From contig NZ_FOBF01000007.1 of NCBI RefSeq assembly GCF_900109355.1, positions 1 to 64,000 of the forward strand: 64,000 nt of DNA, given 5' to 3'. The position numbers were made by a program, and so were the translations under genes. The notes under the pieces were generated by a model. It was not told where the DNA came from. It saw only the letters and a program-made list of their open reading frames with translations, and ran no database searches. Every line of letters starts with the position of its first letter. Within the stretch, counting starts at the first letter, position 1. Positions 41,588-50,473 of this stretch are shown here, piece by piece. The DNA comes from Nonomuraea pusilla. Its GTDB lineage: Bacteria; Actinomycetota; Actinomycetes; Streptosporangiales; Streptosporangiaceae.

Positions 41588-42205
41588 TCAGCGGAGGCTG
41601 GCCGGGGTGCGCTTGCGGGTGGCGTAGATGTCGTCGACCAGCCCGTACGTGCGCGCCTGCTCCGCCGTGAAGAAGCGGTCGCGTTCGATGTCGCGCCTGA
41701 TGTCGAGGACGCCGCGCCCGGTGTGCCGGGCGAGGATCTCCTCCTGCTGGTCGCGCATGCGCAGGATCTCCCTCGCGTGGATCTCCAGGTCGCTCGACTG
41801 CCCCCGGCCGCCCTCGGTGGCCGGCTCGTGCAGCAGGATGCGGGCGTGCGGCAGGGCGGCCCGCTTGCCCGGAGTGCCGGCCGCCAGCAGCACGGCGGCC
41901 GCCGACGACGCCTCGCCGATGCAGACCGTGTGGATCTCGGGACGGATGAACTGCATCGTGTCGTAGATGGCGGTCATGGCGGTGAAGGAGCCGCCCGGGG
42001 AGTTGATGTAGAGGCTGATGTCACGGTCGGGGTCGAGCGACTCCAGCGTCAGCAGCTGCGCCATGACGTCGTTGGCCGTGGTGTCGTCGATGGGCGTGCC
42101 GAGGAACACGACGCGGTCCTCGAACAGCTTGGTGTACGGGTTGGTCTCCTTGACGCCCCAGGAGGTGCGCTCGGCGAACGAGGGCAGCACGTACCGGCCG
42201 CTCAT
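41588..42205 (-). CDS. clpP: ATP-dependent Clp protease proteolytic subunit (second of pair)
   Basis: A 205-residue ClpP. The catalytic serine lies in CIGEASSAAAVLLAAG (S101; the usual GQAASMG reads GEASSAA), the histidine in ILLHEP (H126) and the aspartate in the RRDIERDRFFTAEQA region. SLYINSPGGS, the oligomer-facing loop, is intact. The N-terminus WGVKETNPYTKLFEDRVVFLG is of the ClpP2/ClpP4 kind found with a partner ClpP. It starts two bases after the stop of the other ClpP gene, and the two subunits probably form a mixed tetradecamer that works with ClpX or ClpC. Confidence 0.93.
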   Translation of the reverse strand: MSGRYVLPSFAERTSWGVKETNPYTKLFEDRVVFLGTPIDDTTANDVMAQLLTLESLDPDRDISLYINSPGGSFTAMTAIYDTMQFIRPEIHTVCIGEASSAAAVLLAAGTPGKRAALPHARILLHEPATEGGRGQSSDLEIHAREILRMRDQQEEILARHTGRGVLDIRRDIERDRFFTAEQARTYGLVDDIYATRKRTPASLR

Positions 42206-42206
42206 G

Positions 42207-42770
42207 TCAGTTCATCCCTTCGGCGATGTGGTCGACGATGCCGTACTCCTTGGCCTCCTGCGCGGTGAACCAGCGGTCGCGGTCGGAGTCGGCCTGGACG
42301 CGCTCCAGCGGCTGGCCGGTGTGGTGGGCGATGATCTCGGCGAGCCTGCGCTTGGTGTAGATGAGGTTGTCGGCCTGGATCTGGATGTCGCTCGCCGTGC
42401 CGCCGATGCCGCCGAGCGGCTGGTGCATGACGACGCGGGCGTTGGGCAGGGCGTAGCGCTTGCCCGGCGCGCCGGCGGCGAGGATGACCTGGCCCATGGA
42501 GGCGGCGAAGCCCATGGCCACGGTCGCGACGTCGCAGGGGACGAACTGCATCATGTCGTAGAGCGCCAGCCCGGCCTGCACGGAGCCGCCCGGTGAATTG
42601 ATGTAGAGAGTAATGTCGCGTTTCGGGTCCTCGGCGGCCAGCAAAAGGAGCTCTCCGCAGAGCCGATTGCAAATCTCGTCGTCGACCTCCTGCCCGAGCA
42701 CGATGATGCGCTCCTTCAGCAGGCGGTGACCCACCTGCTCCGGCCAGGCCGCACGGACTGTTTCCGTCAT
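42207..42770 (-). CDS. clpP: ATP-dependent Clp protease proteolytic subunit (first of pair)
   Basis: A 187-residue ClpP with a complete triad: serine in MGFAASMGQVILAAG (S91), histidine in VVMHQPLGG (H116) and aspartate in DSDRDRWFTAQEA. It lacks the long N-terminal stretch before RLLKERIIVLG. ATG 42770 has AAAGG ten bases upstream. No clpX or tig gene is next to it, so this is probably not the housekeeping clpP1P2 locus but an accessory pair like clpP3P4 of Streptomyces. Divergent from a histidine kinase gene across a 141-base region with a ClgR-like site. Confidence 0.93.
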   Translation of the reverse strand: MTETVRAAWPEQVGHRLLKERIIVLGQEVDDEICNRLCGELLLLAAEDPKRDITLYINSPGGSVQAGLALYDMMQFVPCDVATVAMGFAASMGQVILAAGAPGKRYALPNARVVMHQPLGGIGGTASDIQIQADNLIYTKRRLAEIIAHHTGQPLERVQADSDRDRWFTAQEAKEYGIVDHIAEGMN

Positions 42771-42839
42771 GACGTCGCCTTTCTTCCGCGCTTTTACCAG
42801 GAAAACGCTAGACCCGCGGGCCGGCAATTTCTGAATGTT

Positions 42840-42852
42840 TTCGCTGGCGGCG
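42840..42852. promoter_or_regulatory. Possible ClgR-type site upstream of clpP pair
   Basis: TTCGC, five bases, GCG resembles the ClgR activator target as I recall it from actinobacterial clp promoters. It lies 70 bases upstream of the first clpP start. The match is short, so treat it as a candidate only. Confidence 0.3.
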
Positions 42853-42911
42853 CATTTCTCTAAGGGCGCATTATTCCCAGAGCGAATTTCCATGGACATA
42901 GAATCCCGGGT

Positions 42912-44405
42912 GTGAGAAGAGACCTCTTCCGCCGCTGGGCGTGCCTCATCCTGGGCGGAGCGCTCCTGATGCCGTACATGATGGCGGGGGTGCTGGTGGC
43001 GGCCGGCTCGCGTCCCCAGCAGATCGAACTGCTGCTGCCGGTGCAGTTCGGGGTGTTCGCGGCCGTGCTGCCGGTGGTGGCGCTGACGGGGCTGTTCCTG
43101 CCGGTGCGCGGGCTGGAGGTGAACGCGGCGCAGGGGCTGCTCGGCGCGCGCGTGGAGACGCCGCCGCGCCAGGAGCGGCGCTCCTGGCAGGAGCGGCGCC
43201 GCACCGCCGCCTGGTACACGTTGCACCTGGCCGTGGGCGGACTGGCCAGCGGCTTCACGCTCGCGACGGTGCCGTTCGCGCTGTTCACGATCGTCGTGCC
43301 GTTCACCGGCGCGCCGACGCAGCTGCTGGGTTCGGACGTGGCGCCGGGCTGGGGCGGCGTGCCGTGGGCGCTGGGCGGCCTGCTGTCCCTGGTGGTGCTG
43401 GTCGCGGCGGTGGCGGGGGCGGGCGAGCTGCTGGCCAGGCTGGCCCCGGTGCTGCTGGGCCCGACCCCGGGCGAGCGGCTGGCCGCCGCGGAGCACCGCG
43501 CCAGGGCCCTGGCGGAGCGCAACCGGCTGGCCCGGGAACTGCACGACTCCGTGGGCCACGCGCTCAGCGTCGTCACGCTGCAGGCCGCGGCGGCCGGGCG
43601 GGTGCTCGACCGCGACCCGGAGACCGCGAGGACGGCGCTGGCGGCGATCGAGCAGTCGGCGCGCGCCGCGCTGGAGGACCTCGACCACGTCCTCGGCGTG
43701 CTGCGCGAGGACGACCGGCCCGGGGAAGGCGGCGGGCGGCAGGAGAGCACCCGGCCCCAGGAAGGCGAAGGCCCCCCAGGAGGCGACGGGCCGGGTGAAA
43801 GCGACGGGCCGCGAGAGGGCGCCTGGCCCCAGGAGGGCGAGCGGCCGCGGGGGCCGCGGGAGCCGCAGGCCACGCTGGCCGACCTGGACCGGCTGATCGC
43901 CGCGTCGGGGGCCGAGGTGCGGGCCGAGGTGGGCGACCTGTCGGGGGTGCCGGCGCTGGTGTCCAGGGAGGCGTACCGGATCGTGCAGGAGGCGCTGACG
44001 AACGCGATCAAGCACGGGCGCGGGCCGGTGCGGCTGGCCGCCGCCGTACGCGGTGGCCACCTGACCCTGGAGGTGGCGAACCCCACGGCGACCACCACGG
44101 CCGACGTCACGGCGAGCATCACGGCGAACGCCACTGGGAGCGCCACTGGGAGCGCCACGGGGAGTGCCGCAGCCGGCGTCACGGCGGGCGCCGCGGCGGG
44201 CGCCGTCCGAGCCGGCGACGGCGCCGCCCACCGCGCCGCTGCCCACCGCGCCGCCGGGCGTGCCGGGCGGTTCCCCTCCGGTGGCGGCAGGGGCGTGGCG
44301 GGCATGCGCGAGCGGGTCGGGCTGCTGCGGGGCGAGCTGGAGGCGGGCCCGTACGAGGGCGGATGGAAGGTCGCGGTACGCCTGCCGCTACGGTCGAACC
44401 CATGA
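42912..44405 (+). CDS. Two-component sensor histidine kinase, NarL/DesK type (HisKA_3)
   Basis: A 497-residue membrane kinase. Four or five transmembrane segments fill residues 10-180, then the HisKA_3 dimerisation helix with phospho-acceptor in LARELHDSVGHALS (H211). The HATPase region has VSREAYRIVQEALTNAIKHG (N-box) and the C-terminal GVAGMRERVGLLRGELEAG (G-box). Two low-complexity insertions interrupt it: a Gly/Glu/Pro-rich stretch at about 275-320 and an Ala/Thr/Gly-rich stretch at about 395-450, partly made of 12-base repeats. GTG 42912 is the start. Its stop overlaps the response regulator start by four bases. Confidence 0.92.
   Translation: MRRDLFRRWACLILGGALLMPYMMAGVLVAAGSRPQQIELLLPVQFGVFAAVLPVVALTGLFLPVRGLEVNAAQGLLGARVETPPRQERRSWQERRRTAAWYTLHLAVGGLASGFTLATVPFALFTIVVPFTGAPTQLLGSDVAPGWGGVPWALGGLLSLVVLVAAVAGAGELLARLAPVLLGPTPGERLAAAEHRARALAERNRLARELHDSVGHALSVVTLQAAAAGRVLDRDPETARTALAAIEQSARAALEDLDHVLGVLREDDRPGEGGGRQESTRPQEGEGPPGGDGPGESDGPREGAWPQEGERPRGPREPQATLADLDRLIAASGAEVRAEVGDLSGVPALVSREAYRIVQEALTNAIKHGRGPVRLAAAVRGGHLTLEVANPTATTTADVTASITANATGSATGSATGSAAAGVTAGAAAGAVRAGDGAAHRAAAHRAAGRAGRFPSGGGRGVAGMRERVGLLRGELEAGPYEGGWKVAVRLPLRSNP
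44129..44164. repeat. 12-base tandem repeat, three copies, inside the kinase gene
   Basis: Three in-frame copies of CGCCACTGGGAG (third copy one base different) encode repeated ATGS within the Ala/Thr-rich insertion of the ATPase domain. Confidence 0.88.
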
Positions 44406-45052
44406 CGCTCAAGGTCGTGATCGCTGACGACGAGGACCTCATCAGGGCCGGGCTGCGGATCATCATCGACGCCGAGCCCGACCTGACCGTGGTCGGGGAG
44501 GCCGCGGACGGCGCGGCCGTGCTGCCGGTCGTGCGCAGGGAACGGCCCGACGTGGTGCTGATGGACGTCCGGATGCCCGCGCTCGACGGCATCCAGGCCA
44601 CCGGCAGGCTGGTCGGGCTGGACCGGCCGCCGAAGGTGCTGGTGGTGACCACGTTCGAGAACGACGACCACGTCTACGACGCGCTCCGGGCGGGGGCCAG
44701 CGGTTTCCTGCTGAAGCGGACCAGGCCGGACGAGCTGGTCCAGGCGATCAGGCTGGTCGCCACGGGCGAGTCGCTCCTGTTCCCCGCCGCGATCAGGACG
44801 CTGGCGGGGCGGAGGACGTCCGTCCCCGACCCCCGCGGCGTGCCGGGGATCGACCGGCTGACCGCGCGTGAGGGCGACGTGCTGCGGCTGATGGCCAAGG
44901 GCCTGTCCAACCACGAGATCGCCGCCGAGCTGGTGGTCAGCCACGAGACGGTGAAGACGCACGTGGGCAACGTGCTGGCCAAGCTGCGGGCCCGCGACCG
45001 CACCCAGGCGGTGATCGCGGCGTACGAGTCCGGCTTCGTCTCGCCCCGCTAG
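44402..45052 (+). CDS. NarL/LuxR family response regulator
   Basis: A 216-residue response regulator. The receiver domain (1-120) has acidic DDED at 9-12, the phosphorylated aspartate in VVLMDVRMPALDG (D55), the switch threonine in VVTTFENDD and lysine in FLLKRTRPDEL. The LuxR helix-turn-helix is at about 148-205 (LTAREGDVLRLMAKGLSNHEIAAELVVSHETVKTHVGNVL). The ATG at 44402 overlaps the kinase stop as ATGA, so the pair is co-translated. Targets are unknown; the adjacent clpP pair is one possibility by position. Confidence 0.95.
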   Translation: MTLKVVIADDEDLIRAGLRIIIDAEPDLTVVGEAADGAAVLPVVRRERPDVVLMDVRMPALDGIQATGRLVGLDRPPKVLVVTTFENDDHVYDALRAGASGFLLKRTRPDELVQAIRLVATGESLLFPAAIRTLAGRRTSVPDPRGVPGIDRLTAREGDVLRLMAKGLSNHEIAAELVVSHETVKTHVGNVLAKLRARDRTQAVIAAYESGFVSPR

Positions 45053-45176
45053 CCGCCCGCCCTCCACATCACGCCTCGCCCCGCCAACCGCCCGCTCTCC
45101 TCACCGCGCCTCGTCTCGTCCCCCAGGGACGGTCGGTCCCGCCGAGCGCGCCGGTCTCAGCCGGTGAGCCGGGGCG

Positions 45177-46043
45177 TCAGCCGGTGAGGGTGCCGGCGCG
45201 GGTGAGGAGGTCGGCGGCGGGCAGGAGGGTGGCCTCGGCGGCGGTCAGGCCGGTGGCGGCGAGCGCGTCGTCCACCAGCCGCAGCCCCACCGCGTATCCC
45301 GCCAGGTCGGGGATGCCGCGCGGCTCCCCGCCGAACCTGCGGATGGCGGTGTCGCCCAGCACGTACGCCGGCGTGTTCCGCATCCCCGCAAGGGAGAAGT
45401 CCGCCGTGATCCGCTCGTACGCGCGGTCGAACTCCGCCCCGGTCACCCGCCGGGACCACGGCCCCATGGCGTCGGCCCCCGACAGCTCGCGCACGAACGC
45501 CTCCGCCAGCCCTTCGGCGACGACGTGCTCGCCCACGGTCACGGTCTCGGGGTTCCACTCGACGTTCGTGTAGCGGACGTTGTGGTGGAACTCGTGGACG
45601 GCGCAGTGCGCGATCCTGCCGATGTTGTCGTCGGTGGGCCAGGCCAGCAGGTAGAGCCAGCCGGGCGAGCCGGCCATGCCGTAGTAGCCGCCGCAGACGT
45701 CCATCAGGTACGCGTCGTCGGGGTCGCCGAGGACGAACATGACCTGGAGCAGGTCGGCCTGCCGGGCGGCGGAGAGCCGCTCGGAGGCGCGGGCCAGCTC
45801 GGTCCGCACCTGGCCGAGGACGTCGGCCTGGGCGAGCCGTTCGACGGCGGGCAGGTAGCGGGGGTCGTCGGCGTCGACGCGGAAGCCGTTGCCGCTCTGG
45901 TGGATCTCGACGATGTCGCCGGGGAAGGGGATCGCGGCGCGGATGGGCTCATACAGCTCGCGCAGCGCGTCGGGCCGCCGCTCCAGGGGCAGCCGCAGCA
46001 GGTCGGCGGTGGTGGTCAGGGTGTCGTGGACGATGAACTCCAT
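45177..46043 (-). CDS. DUF2268 putative Zn-dependent protease
   Basis: A 288-residue protein with the zinc-protease signature HEFHH (H150, E151, H154) followed by VAEGLAEAFVRELSG, where the glutamate in EGLAE is a plausible third ligand. No signal peptide is seen. This is the pattern of DUF2268 proteins, predicted metallopeptidases of unknown target. ATG 46043 begins MEFIVHDTL; the start is fixed by homology because an upstream open frame is low complexity. The stop codon lies in a short duplicated segment, TCAGCCGGTGAG, present at 45157 and 45177. Confidence 0.87.
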   Translation of the reverse strand: MEFIVHDTLTTTADLLRLPLERRPDALRELYEPIRAAIPFPGDIVEIHQSGNGFRVDADDPRYLPAVERLAQADVLGQVRTELARASERLSAARQADLLQVMFVLGDPDDAYLMDVCGGYYGMAGSPGWLYLLAWPTDDNIGRIAHCAVHEFHHNVRYTNVEWNPETVTVGEHVVAEGLAEAFVRELSGADAMGPWSRRVTGAEFDRAYERITADFSLAGMRNTPAYVLGDTAIRRFGGEPRGIPDLAGYAVGLRLVDDALAATGLTAAEATLLPAADLLTRAGTLTG

Positions 46044-46161
46044 ACCGCCGGACGCTAGAACCTCACGTAACGTCAGACTCAAGCGCTTTTCCGCGCGCCA
46101 CAGCACAGCGCCACAGCACAGCGCCGCTGCGGGTGCCACGGCACGGTGCCACCGGGCCGCG

Positions 46162-46938
46162 TCACAGTGCCGACTGGTCCCCGGAGTCGTCGCCAGGCGA
46201 GCGGCCCGGTGTGCTCTGCCCGCTCCGGTTCGGCGACGGCGACGTCCCCGAGGGCGACGGCTTGGGCTCGGGCGAGGCGGGGGTGGGCGGCGGCGACGGC
46301 ACGAAGTTGGTGGGCGGCAGCTGCCTCGGCATGGGGTCGCCGTCGCGGTCGGCCAGCACGAGCACCAGCAGCATCGTGGTGAGGATCAGGAGCAGCAGGC
46401 CCAGCGCGAGCGCCGCGAGCAGCACCCGCCTGCGGGTCTCGGTGAGCGGCCTGCGCCGGGCGGGCCCGCCGGGCAGCGCGGGCGCGCGGTCGGTCAGCCA
46501 GTACGGCACGAAGTCGGGCCCGTGCGCCTGCCCGATGAGGGTGCCGCCGACCATCACGGGGTCGAGGAACCGTTCGGCGCCCGGCCGGCCGGGCGCGTAG
46601 GGCACCGCCACCCAGGGGGCGGCGCCGTCGTCCATGGCCAGCACCTCGGGCGCGCCGTCGAGCACGGCGGCGCGCTGCTGCCTGGAGGCGCGTACGAACC
46701 AGCCGCGGACGCCGGACCGCTCGCCTGAGGCCTCCTTGGCCGCGGTGACGAACCGCTCGCGGGCCGCCGGGTCGAGCGCGGCGCCCCGCGTCAGCAGGGC
46801 CAGCGAGACGGCCCGGCCGTCCTGTGCCTGGCCGAGGTAGACGAAACCGGCCGGGGCGGCGTGCAGGCGCGCCTGCACGACGTACGGCCCCAGCCGGGGC
46901 GGATCCCCATACTCCAGCGGTGTGGCCACGTTTGCCAT
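46162..46938 (-). CDS. Single-pass membrane protein with a degenerate kinase-like N-lobe
   Basis: A 258-residue protein. Residues 6-60 (PLEYGDPPRLGPYVVQARLHAAPAGFVYLGQAQDGRAVSLALL) look like the start of actinobacterial Ser/Thr kinases (LGPYxLxxRLGxGGMGxVYLGxxPxGRxVAVKxI) but lack the glycine-rich loop and the ATP-binding lysine, and the catalytic lobe is missing. Further kinase-like traces are ARERFVTAAKEAS and APWVAVPYAPG. A basic stretch (ARRRPLTETRRR) precedes one transmembrane helix at about 170-195, and the tail is rich in Pro and Ser. ATG 46938 (MANVATPL) chosen on this resemblance. Divergent from MoxR. Confidence 0.78.
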   Translation of the reverse strand: MANVATPLEYGDPPRLGPYVVQARLHAAPAGFVYLGQAQDGRAVSLALLTRGAALDPAARERFVTAAKEASGERSGVRGWFVRASRQQRAAVLDGAPEVLAMDDGAAPWVAVPYAPGRPGAERFLDPVMVGGTLIGQAHGPDFVPYWLTDRAPALPGGPARRRPLTETRRRVLLAALALGLLLLILTTMLLVLVLADRDGDPMPRQLPPTNFVPSPPPTPASPEPKPSPSGTSPSPNRSGQSTPGRSPGDDSGDQSAL

Positions 46939-46993
46939 GAAAGCACAGACGTGGCGTCGTGCACGTTTGCGGCGTGTTTGGTGGAATGGCGTC

Positions 46994-47995
46994 ATGAGCG
47001 TCGCCGAAGAGCTGCCAGGCGGAACCGACGCGGCACTGCTGCGTCAGAGTCTCGACGAGGTCCGGCGGGTGATCGTCGGGCAGGAGCACATGGTCGAGAG
47101 GCTGATCGTGGCCCTGCTGGCCCGGGGGCACTGCCTGCTGGAGGGTGTCCCAGGCGTCGCGAAGACCCTCGCCGCCTCCACGCTGGCCACCGTGGTGGGC
47201 GGGACGTTCGCCCGCATCCAGTTCACGCCGGACCTGGTGCCGAGTGACATCGTCGGCACCCGCGTGTTCCACCCGTCGAGCGAGAAGTTCGACGTGGAGC
47301 TGGGGCCGGTGTTCGTCAACTTCCTGCTGGCCGACGAGATCAACCGGGCTCCGGCGAAGGTGCAGTCGGCGCTGCTGGAGGTGATGGCGGAGCGGCAGGT
47401 GACGCTGGCGGGGGTCACGCACCCGCTGCCGAGGCCGTTCATCGTGCTGGCCACGCAGAACCCGATCGAGTCCGAGGGCGTGTACCCGCTGCCCGAGGTG
47501 CAGCGGGACAGGTTCCTGTTCCGGGTGCGGGTGCCGCACCCGACGGCGCACGAGGAGCTGGAGATCCTGCACCGGATGAGCGTCACGCCGCCGGCGCCGG
47601 ACCGGGTGCTCGACCCGCAGCGGCTGCTGGCGCTGCAGCAGGCGGCCGAGCAGGTGTCGGTGCACCAGCTCGTCGCCGACTACGTCGTGAGGCTGGTCAT
47701 GGCCACCCGTTCGCCCGCCGAGTACGGGCTGGCCGACCTGACGGAGACGATCGAGATCGGCGTGAGCCCGCGCGCCACGCTGGGCCTGGTGGCGGCGGGG
47801 CGGGCGCTGGCGCTGCTGCGCGGGCGCGACTACCTGCTGCCCGACGACATCCGCGACGTGGCCGTGGACGTGATGGCGCACCGGCTGATGCTCACCTTCG
47901 ACGCGCTGGCCGACGGCGTCGATCCGGAGGAGGTCGTCAGACAGATCCTCCACTCCGTGCCGCCGCCGCTCGTCGTGTGGAACCAGAACCGGTGA
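46994..47995 (+). CDS. MoxR family AAA+ ATPase
   Basis: A 333-residue AAA+ ATPase. Walker A is GVPGVAKT (51-58), Walker B LLADEINRAP (D114, E115), sensor 1 VLATQNPIESEGVYPLPEVQRDRF, and sensor 2 in SPRATLGL. MoxR proteins act with VWA-domain proteins as chaperones for assembly or metal loading of partner complexes, which fits the DUF58 and VWA genes that follow. ATG 46994 is chosen; a GTG start 24 codons upstream would overlap the divergent membrane protein gene. Its TGA overlaps the DUF58 start. Confidence 0.93.
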   Translation: MSVAEELPGGTDAALLRQSLDEVRRVIVGQEHMVERLIVALLARGHCLLEGVPGVAKTLAASTLATVVGGTFARIQFTPDLVPSDIVGTRVFHPSSEKFDVELGPVFVNFLLADEINRAPAKVQSALLEVMAERQVTLAGVTHPLPRPFIVLATQNPIESEGVYPLPEVQRDRFLFRVRVPHPTAHEELEILHRMSVTPPAPDRVLDPQRLLALQQAAEQVSVHQLVADYVVRLVMATRSPAEYGLADLTETIEIGVSPRATLGLVAAGRALALLRGRDYLLPDDIRDVAVDVMAHRLMLTFDALADGVDPEEVVRQILHSVPPPLVVWNQNR

Positions 47996-48927
47996 ACGGC
48001 ACCGCCGAGCAGGCGCTGCGGCGGCTGGAGCTGACGATCACCCGGCGGCTGGACGGGCTGCTGCACGGCGCGCACCAGGGCCTGCTGCCGGGCACGGGCA
48101 GCGAGTCGGGCGACAGCCGCGTGTACGTCCCCGGCGAGGACGACGTGCGGCGGATGGACTGGGCGGTGACGGCGCGTACGACGGTGCCGCACGTCCGCGA
48201 CCTGATCGCCGACCGCGAGCTGGAGACGTGGGCGCTCGCCGACCTGTCGCCCAGCATGGACTTCGGCACGGCGGAGACCGACAAGCGGGACCTGGTGGTG
48301 GCGGCGGTGGGCGCGATCGGGTTCCTGTCGAGCAGGATGGGCGACAGGTTCGGCGCGCTGGTGATCCACGACGAGTACGTGCACCGCATGCCGGCGCGTA
48401 CCGGCAGACCCGCCCTGTACGGGCTGCTGCACTCGCTGATGGAGGCGCCGCGCGGCCGGCCGGTGCCGGACGCGCCGGACCTGGCGGAGGGCATCGACGT
48501 GCTGTCGGCGGCGCGCAGGCGGCGCGGCCTGCGGGTGGTCGTGTCGGACTTCCTGGACGCCAGGCCCGAGCTGGACCCTGAGGCGGAGCGGCCGTGGGAG
48601 CGGCCGATCAGGCGGCTGGCGGCCCGCCACCAGGTGCTGGCGGTGGAGGTGATCGATCCGCGCGAGCTCGAACTCCCGGACGTGGGCCGTGTCGCGTTCA
48701 CGGACCCGGAGACCGGGAAAGTACGCGAAGTGCACCTGTCACCCGAAGTCCGCCGGCGGTACGCCGAGGCGGCGGCGCTCCAGCGGGAGGGGACCCGGGT
48801 GGCGCTGCGCCGCGCCGGGGTGGCCCACCTCGTGCTGCGCACCGACCGCGACTGGGTGTTCGACGTCGCCCAGTTCGTGCTGCGCCAGCGCCGTATGAGC
48901 CACGTCGCCCGCAGGAGCGGCCTGTGA
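47992..48927 (+). CDS. DUF58 domain protein
   Basis: A 311-residue protein of the DUF58 family that always accompanies MoxR. The signature [29 protein letters not shown] (about 43-72) and the VWA-like continuation [15 protein letters not shown] with a D-x-S-x-S-type motif are present. GTG 47992 overlaps the MoxR stop as GTGA. Soluble; probably bridges the ATPase and the membrane VWA protein. Confidence 0.92.
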   Translation: MNGTAEQALRRLELTITRRLDGLLHGAHQGLLPGTGSESGDSRVYVPGEDDVRRMDWAVTARTTVPHVRDLIADRELETWALADLSPSMDFGTAETDKRDLVVAAVGAIGFLSSRMGDRFGALVIHDEYVHRMPARTGRPALYGLLHSLMEAPRGRPVPDAPDLAEGIDVLSAARRRRGLRVVVSDFLDARPELDPEAERPWERPIRRLAARHQVLAVEVIDPRELELPDVGRVAFTDPETGKVREVHLSPEVRRRYAEAAALQREGTRVALRRAGVAHLVLRTDRDWVFDVAQFVLRQRRMSHVARRSGL

Positions 48928-49871
48928 CCTTCCTCGCTCCCGGCTGGCTGTGGCTGTTCGTCCTGCTGCTGCTCCTGGTGGCCGGGTACGTCGCGGCGCA
49001 GTTCGCCCGGCGCCGCTACACGGTGCGTTTCACCAACCTCGCCCTGCTCGACCTCGTCGCCCCCGCGGGTCCCGGCTGGCGCAGGCACGTCGCGCCCGCG
49101 CTGTTCCTGGCGATGATGGCGCTGCTGGTGGTCGGCGCCGCCAAGCCCGCCGACCAGGTGCGGGTGCCGCGTGACCGCGCCACCATCATGATCGCCCTGG
49201 ACGTGTCGCTGTCGATGGACGCCGACGACGTCCAGCCGACCAGGATCAGCGCCGCCAAGGCCGCCGCGCAGGCGTTCGTCAGGGAGCTGCCCGAGCGGTT
49301 CAACGTGGGCGTGGTCTCCTTCGCCAGGTCGGCGAACGTCGTCATCTCCCCCACCACCGACCACCAGGCCGTGGTCACGGCCATCGGCAGTCTCACCACC
49401 CGCCCGGGGACGGCGATCGGCGAGGCGGTGTTCAACGCGCTCGACTCGGTGCGCTCGTTCGACCAGCAGGCCGCCACCGACCCGCCGCCCGCCGCGGTGG
49501 TGCTGCTGTCCGACGGCGACAACACCTCGGGCCGGTCGGTCAACGAGGCCGTCGAGGCGGCCCAGCAGGCCCGCGTGCCGGTCTCCACCATCGCGTACGG
49601 CACGCAGGAGGGCACGGTCTCGATCGACGGCCGGCCGGTGAACGTGCCGGTCAACAAGCAGACCCTGCAGTCGCTGTCGGACGGCACCAGCGGCAAGGCG
49701 TACACCGCGGAGTCGGGCAGCGAGCTGCGCGACGTCTACGACCAGATCGGCACGTCGCTCGGCTACAAGCTGGTCAACGAGGAGGTCACGCAGTGGTTCA
49801 TCGTGGCCGCCATCGTCGCGGGGCTGCTGGTGGCGGGCGCCGCGGTGCTGTTCGGCTCGCGGATCCCGTAA
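48924..49871 (+). CDS. VWA domain membrane protein (BatA-like)
   Basis: A 315-residue protein with N-terminal transmembrane helices ([19 protein letters not shown] and a second at 58-72), a von Willebrand A domain with the metal-site motif DVSLSMD (D93, S95, S97), [12 protein letters not shown] and [10 protein letters not shown], and a C-terminal helix ([20 protein letters not shown]). The VWA domain should face outside. GTG 48924 overlaps the DUF58 stop. Completes the MoxR-DUF58-VWA operon; the methyltransferase gene follows 11 bases later and may be co-transcribed. Confidence 0.92.
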   Translation: MTFLAPGWLWLFVLLLLLVAGYVAAQFARRRYTVRFTNLALLDLVAPAGPGWRRHVAPALFLAMMALLVVGAAKPADQVRVPRDRATIMIALDVSLSMDADDVQPTRISAAKAAAQAFVRELPERFNVGVVSFARSANVVISPTTDHQAVVTAIGSLTTRPGTAIGEAVFNALDSVRSFDQQAATDPPPAAVVLLSDGDNTSGRSVNEAVEAAQQARVPVSTIAYGTQEGTVSIDGRPVNVPVNKQTLQSLSDGTSGKAYTAESGSELRDVYDQIGTSLGYKLVNEEVTQWFIVAAIVAGLLVAGAAVLFGSRIP

Positions 49872-49882
49872 CGTTTCACCAC

Positions 49883-50473
49883 GTGGCCCACTACTTCTCC
49901 GAGCAGCCGGAGACCGCGAGCAGACCCGGCTCGGTCACCCTGGTGCTGCCCGACCTGCACCTGCGGCTGGCGACCGACCGGGGCGTGTTCTCGCCCGAGA
50001 AGGTCGACGTCGGCACGCGCGTGCTGCTGGAGACCGTCCCGCCGCCCCCGCAGGAGGGCGACCTGCTCGACCTGGGCTGCGGCTACGGCCCGATCGCGCT
50101 GACCATGGCCGCCCGCGCGCCCCGCGCCACGGTCTGGGCCGTCGACGTCAACCGCCGCGGCCTGGAGCTGACCGGGCGCAACGCCGAGGCCAACGGCCTC
50201 GCCCGGGTCAGGCCGGTGCACGCGGACGAGATGCCGGCCGACGTGCGCTTCCGCGCCATCTGGTCCAACCCGGCCATCCGCATCGGCAAGCAGGCCCTGC
50301 ACGAGATGCTCACCAGGTGGCTGTCGCGGCTCACCCCCGACGGCGTGGCCTACCTGGTCGTCCAGAAACACCTCGGCTCCGACTCCCTGCAGCGCTGGCT
50401 CGGCGAGCAGGGCTGGCAGGTCTCCCGCGAGGCCTCCCGGGCCGCCTACCGGATATTGAAGGTGACCCCTTGA
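49883..50473 (+). CDS. Class I SAM-dependent methyltransferase (RsmC-like)
   Basis: A 196-residue methyltransferase. Motif I is LLDLGCGYGPIALTMA (about 64-79), the second-strand acidic residue follows in VWAVDVNRRGLEL, and the catalytic motif reads WSNPAIRIG, where the usual NPP is NPA. The pattern matches the C-terminal catalytic domain of 16S rRNA guanine-1207 methyltransferase RsmC, without its N-terminal half, as usual in actinobacteria. I place the start at GTG 49883 (AHYFSEQPE); the preceding valine codon is GTA and cannot start. It overlaps the next gene by four bases. Confidence 0.87.
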   Translation: MAHYFSEQPETASRPGSVTLVLPDLHLRLATDRGVFSPEKVDVGTRVLLETVPPPPQEGDLLDLGCGYGPIALTMAARAPRATVWAVDVNRRGLELTGRNAEANGLARVRPVHADEMPADVRFRAIWSNPAIRIGKQALHEMLTRWLSRLTPDGVAYLVVQKHLGSDSLQRWLGEQGWQVSREASRAAYRILKVTP

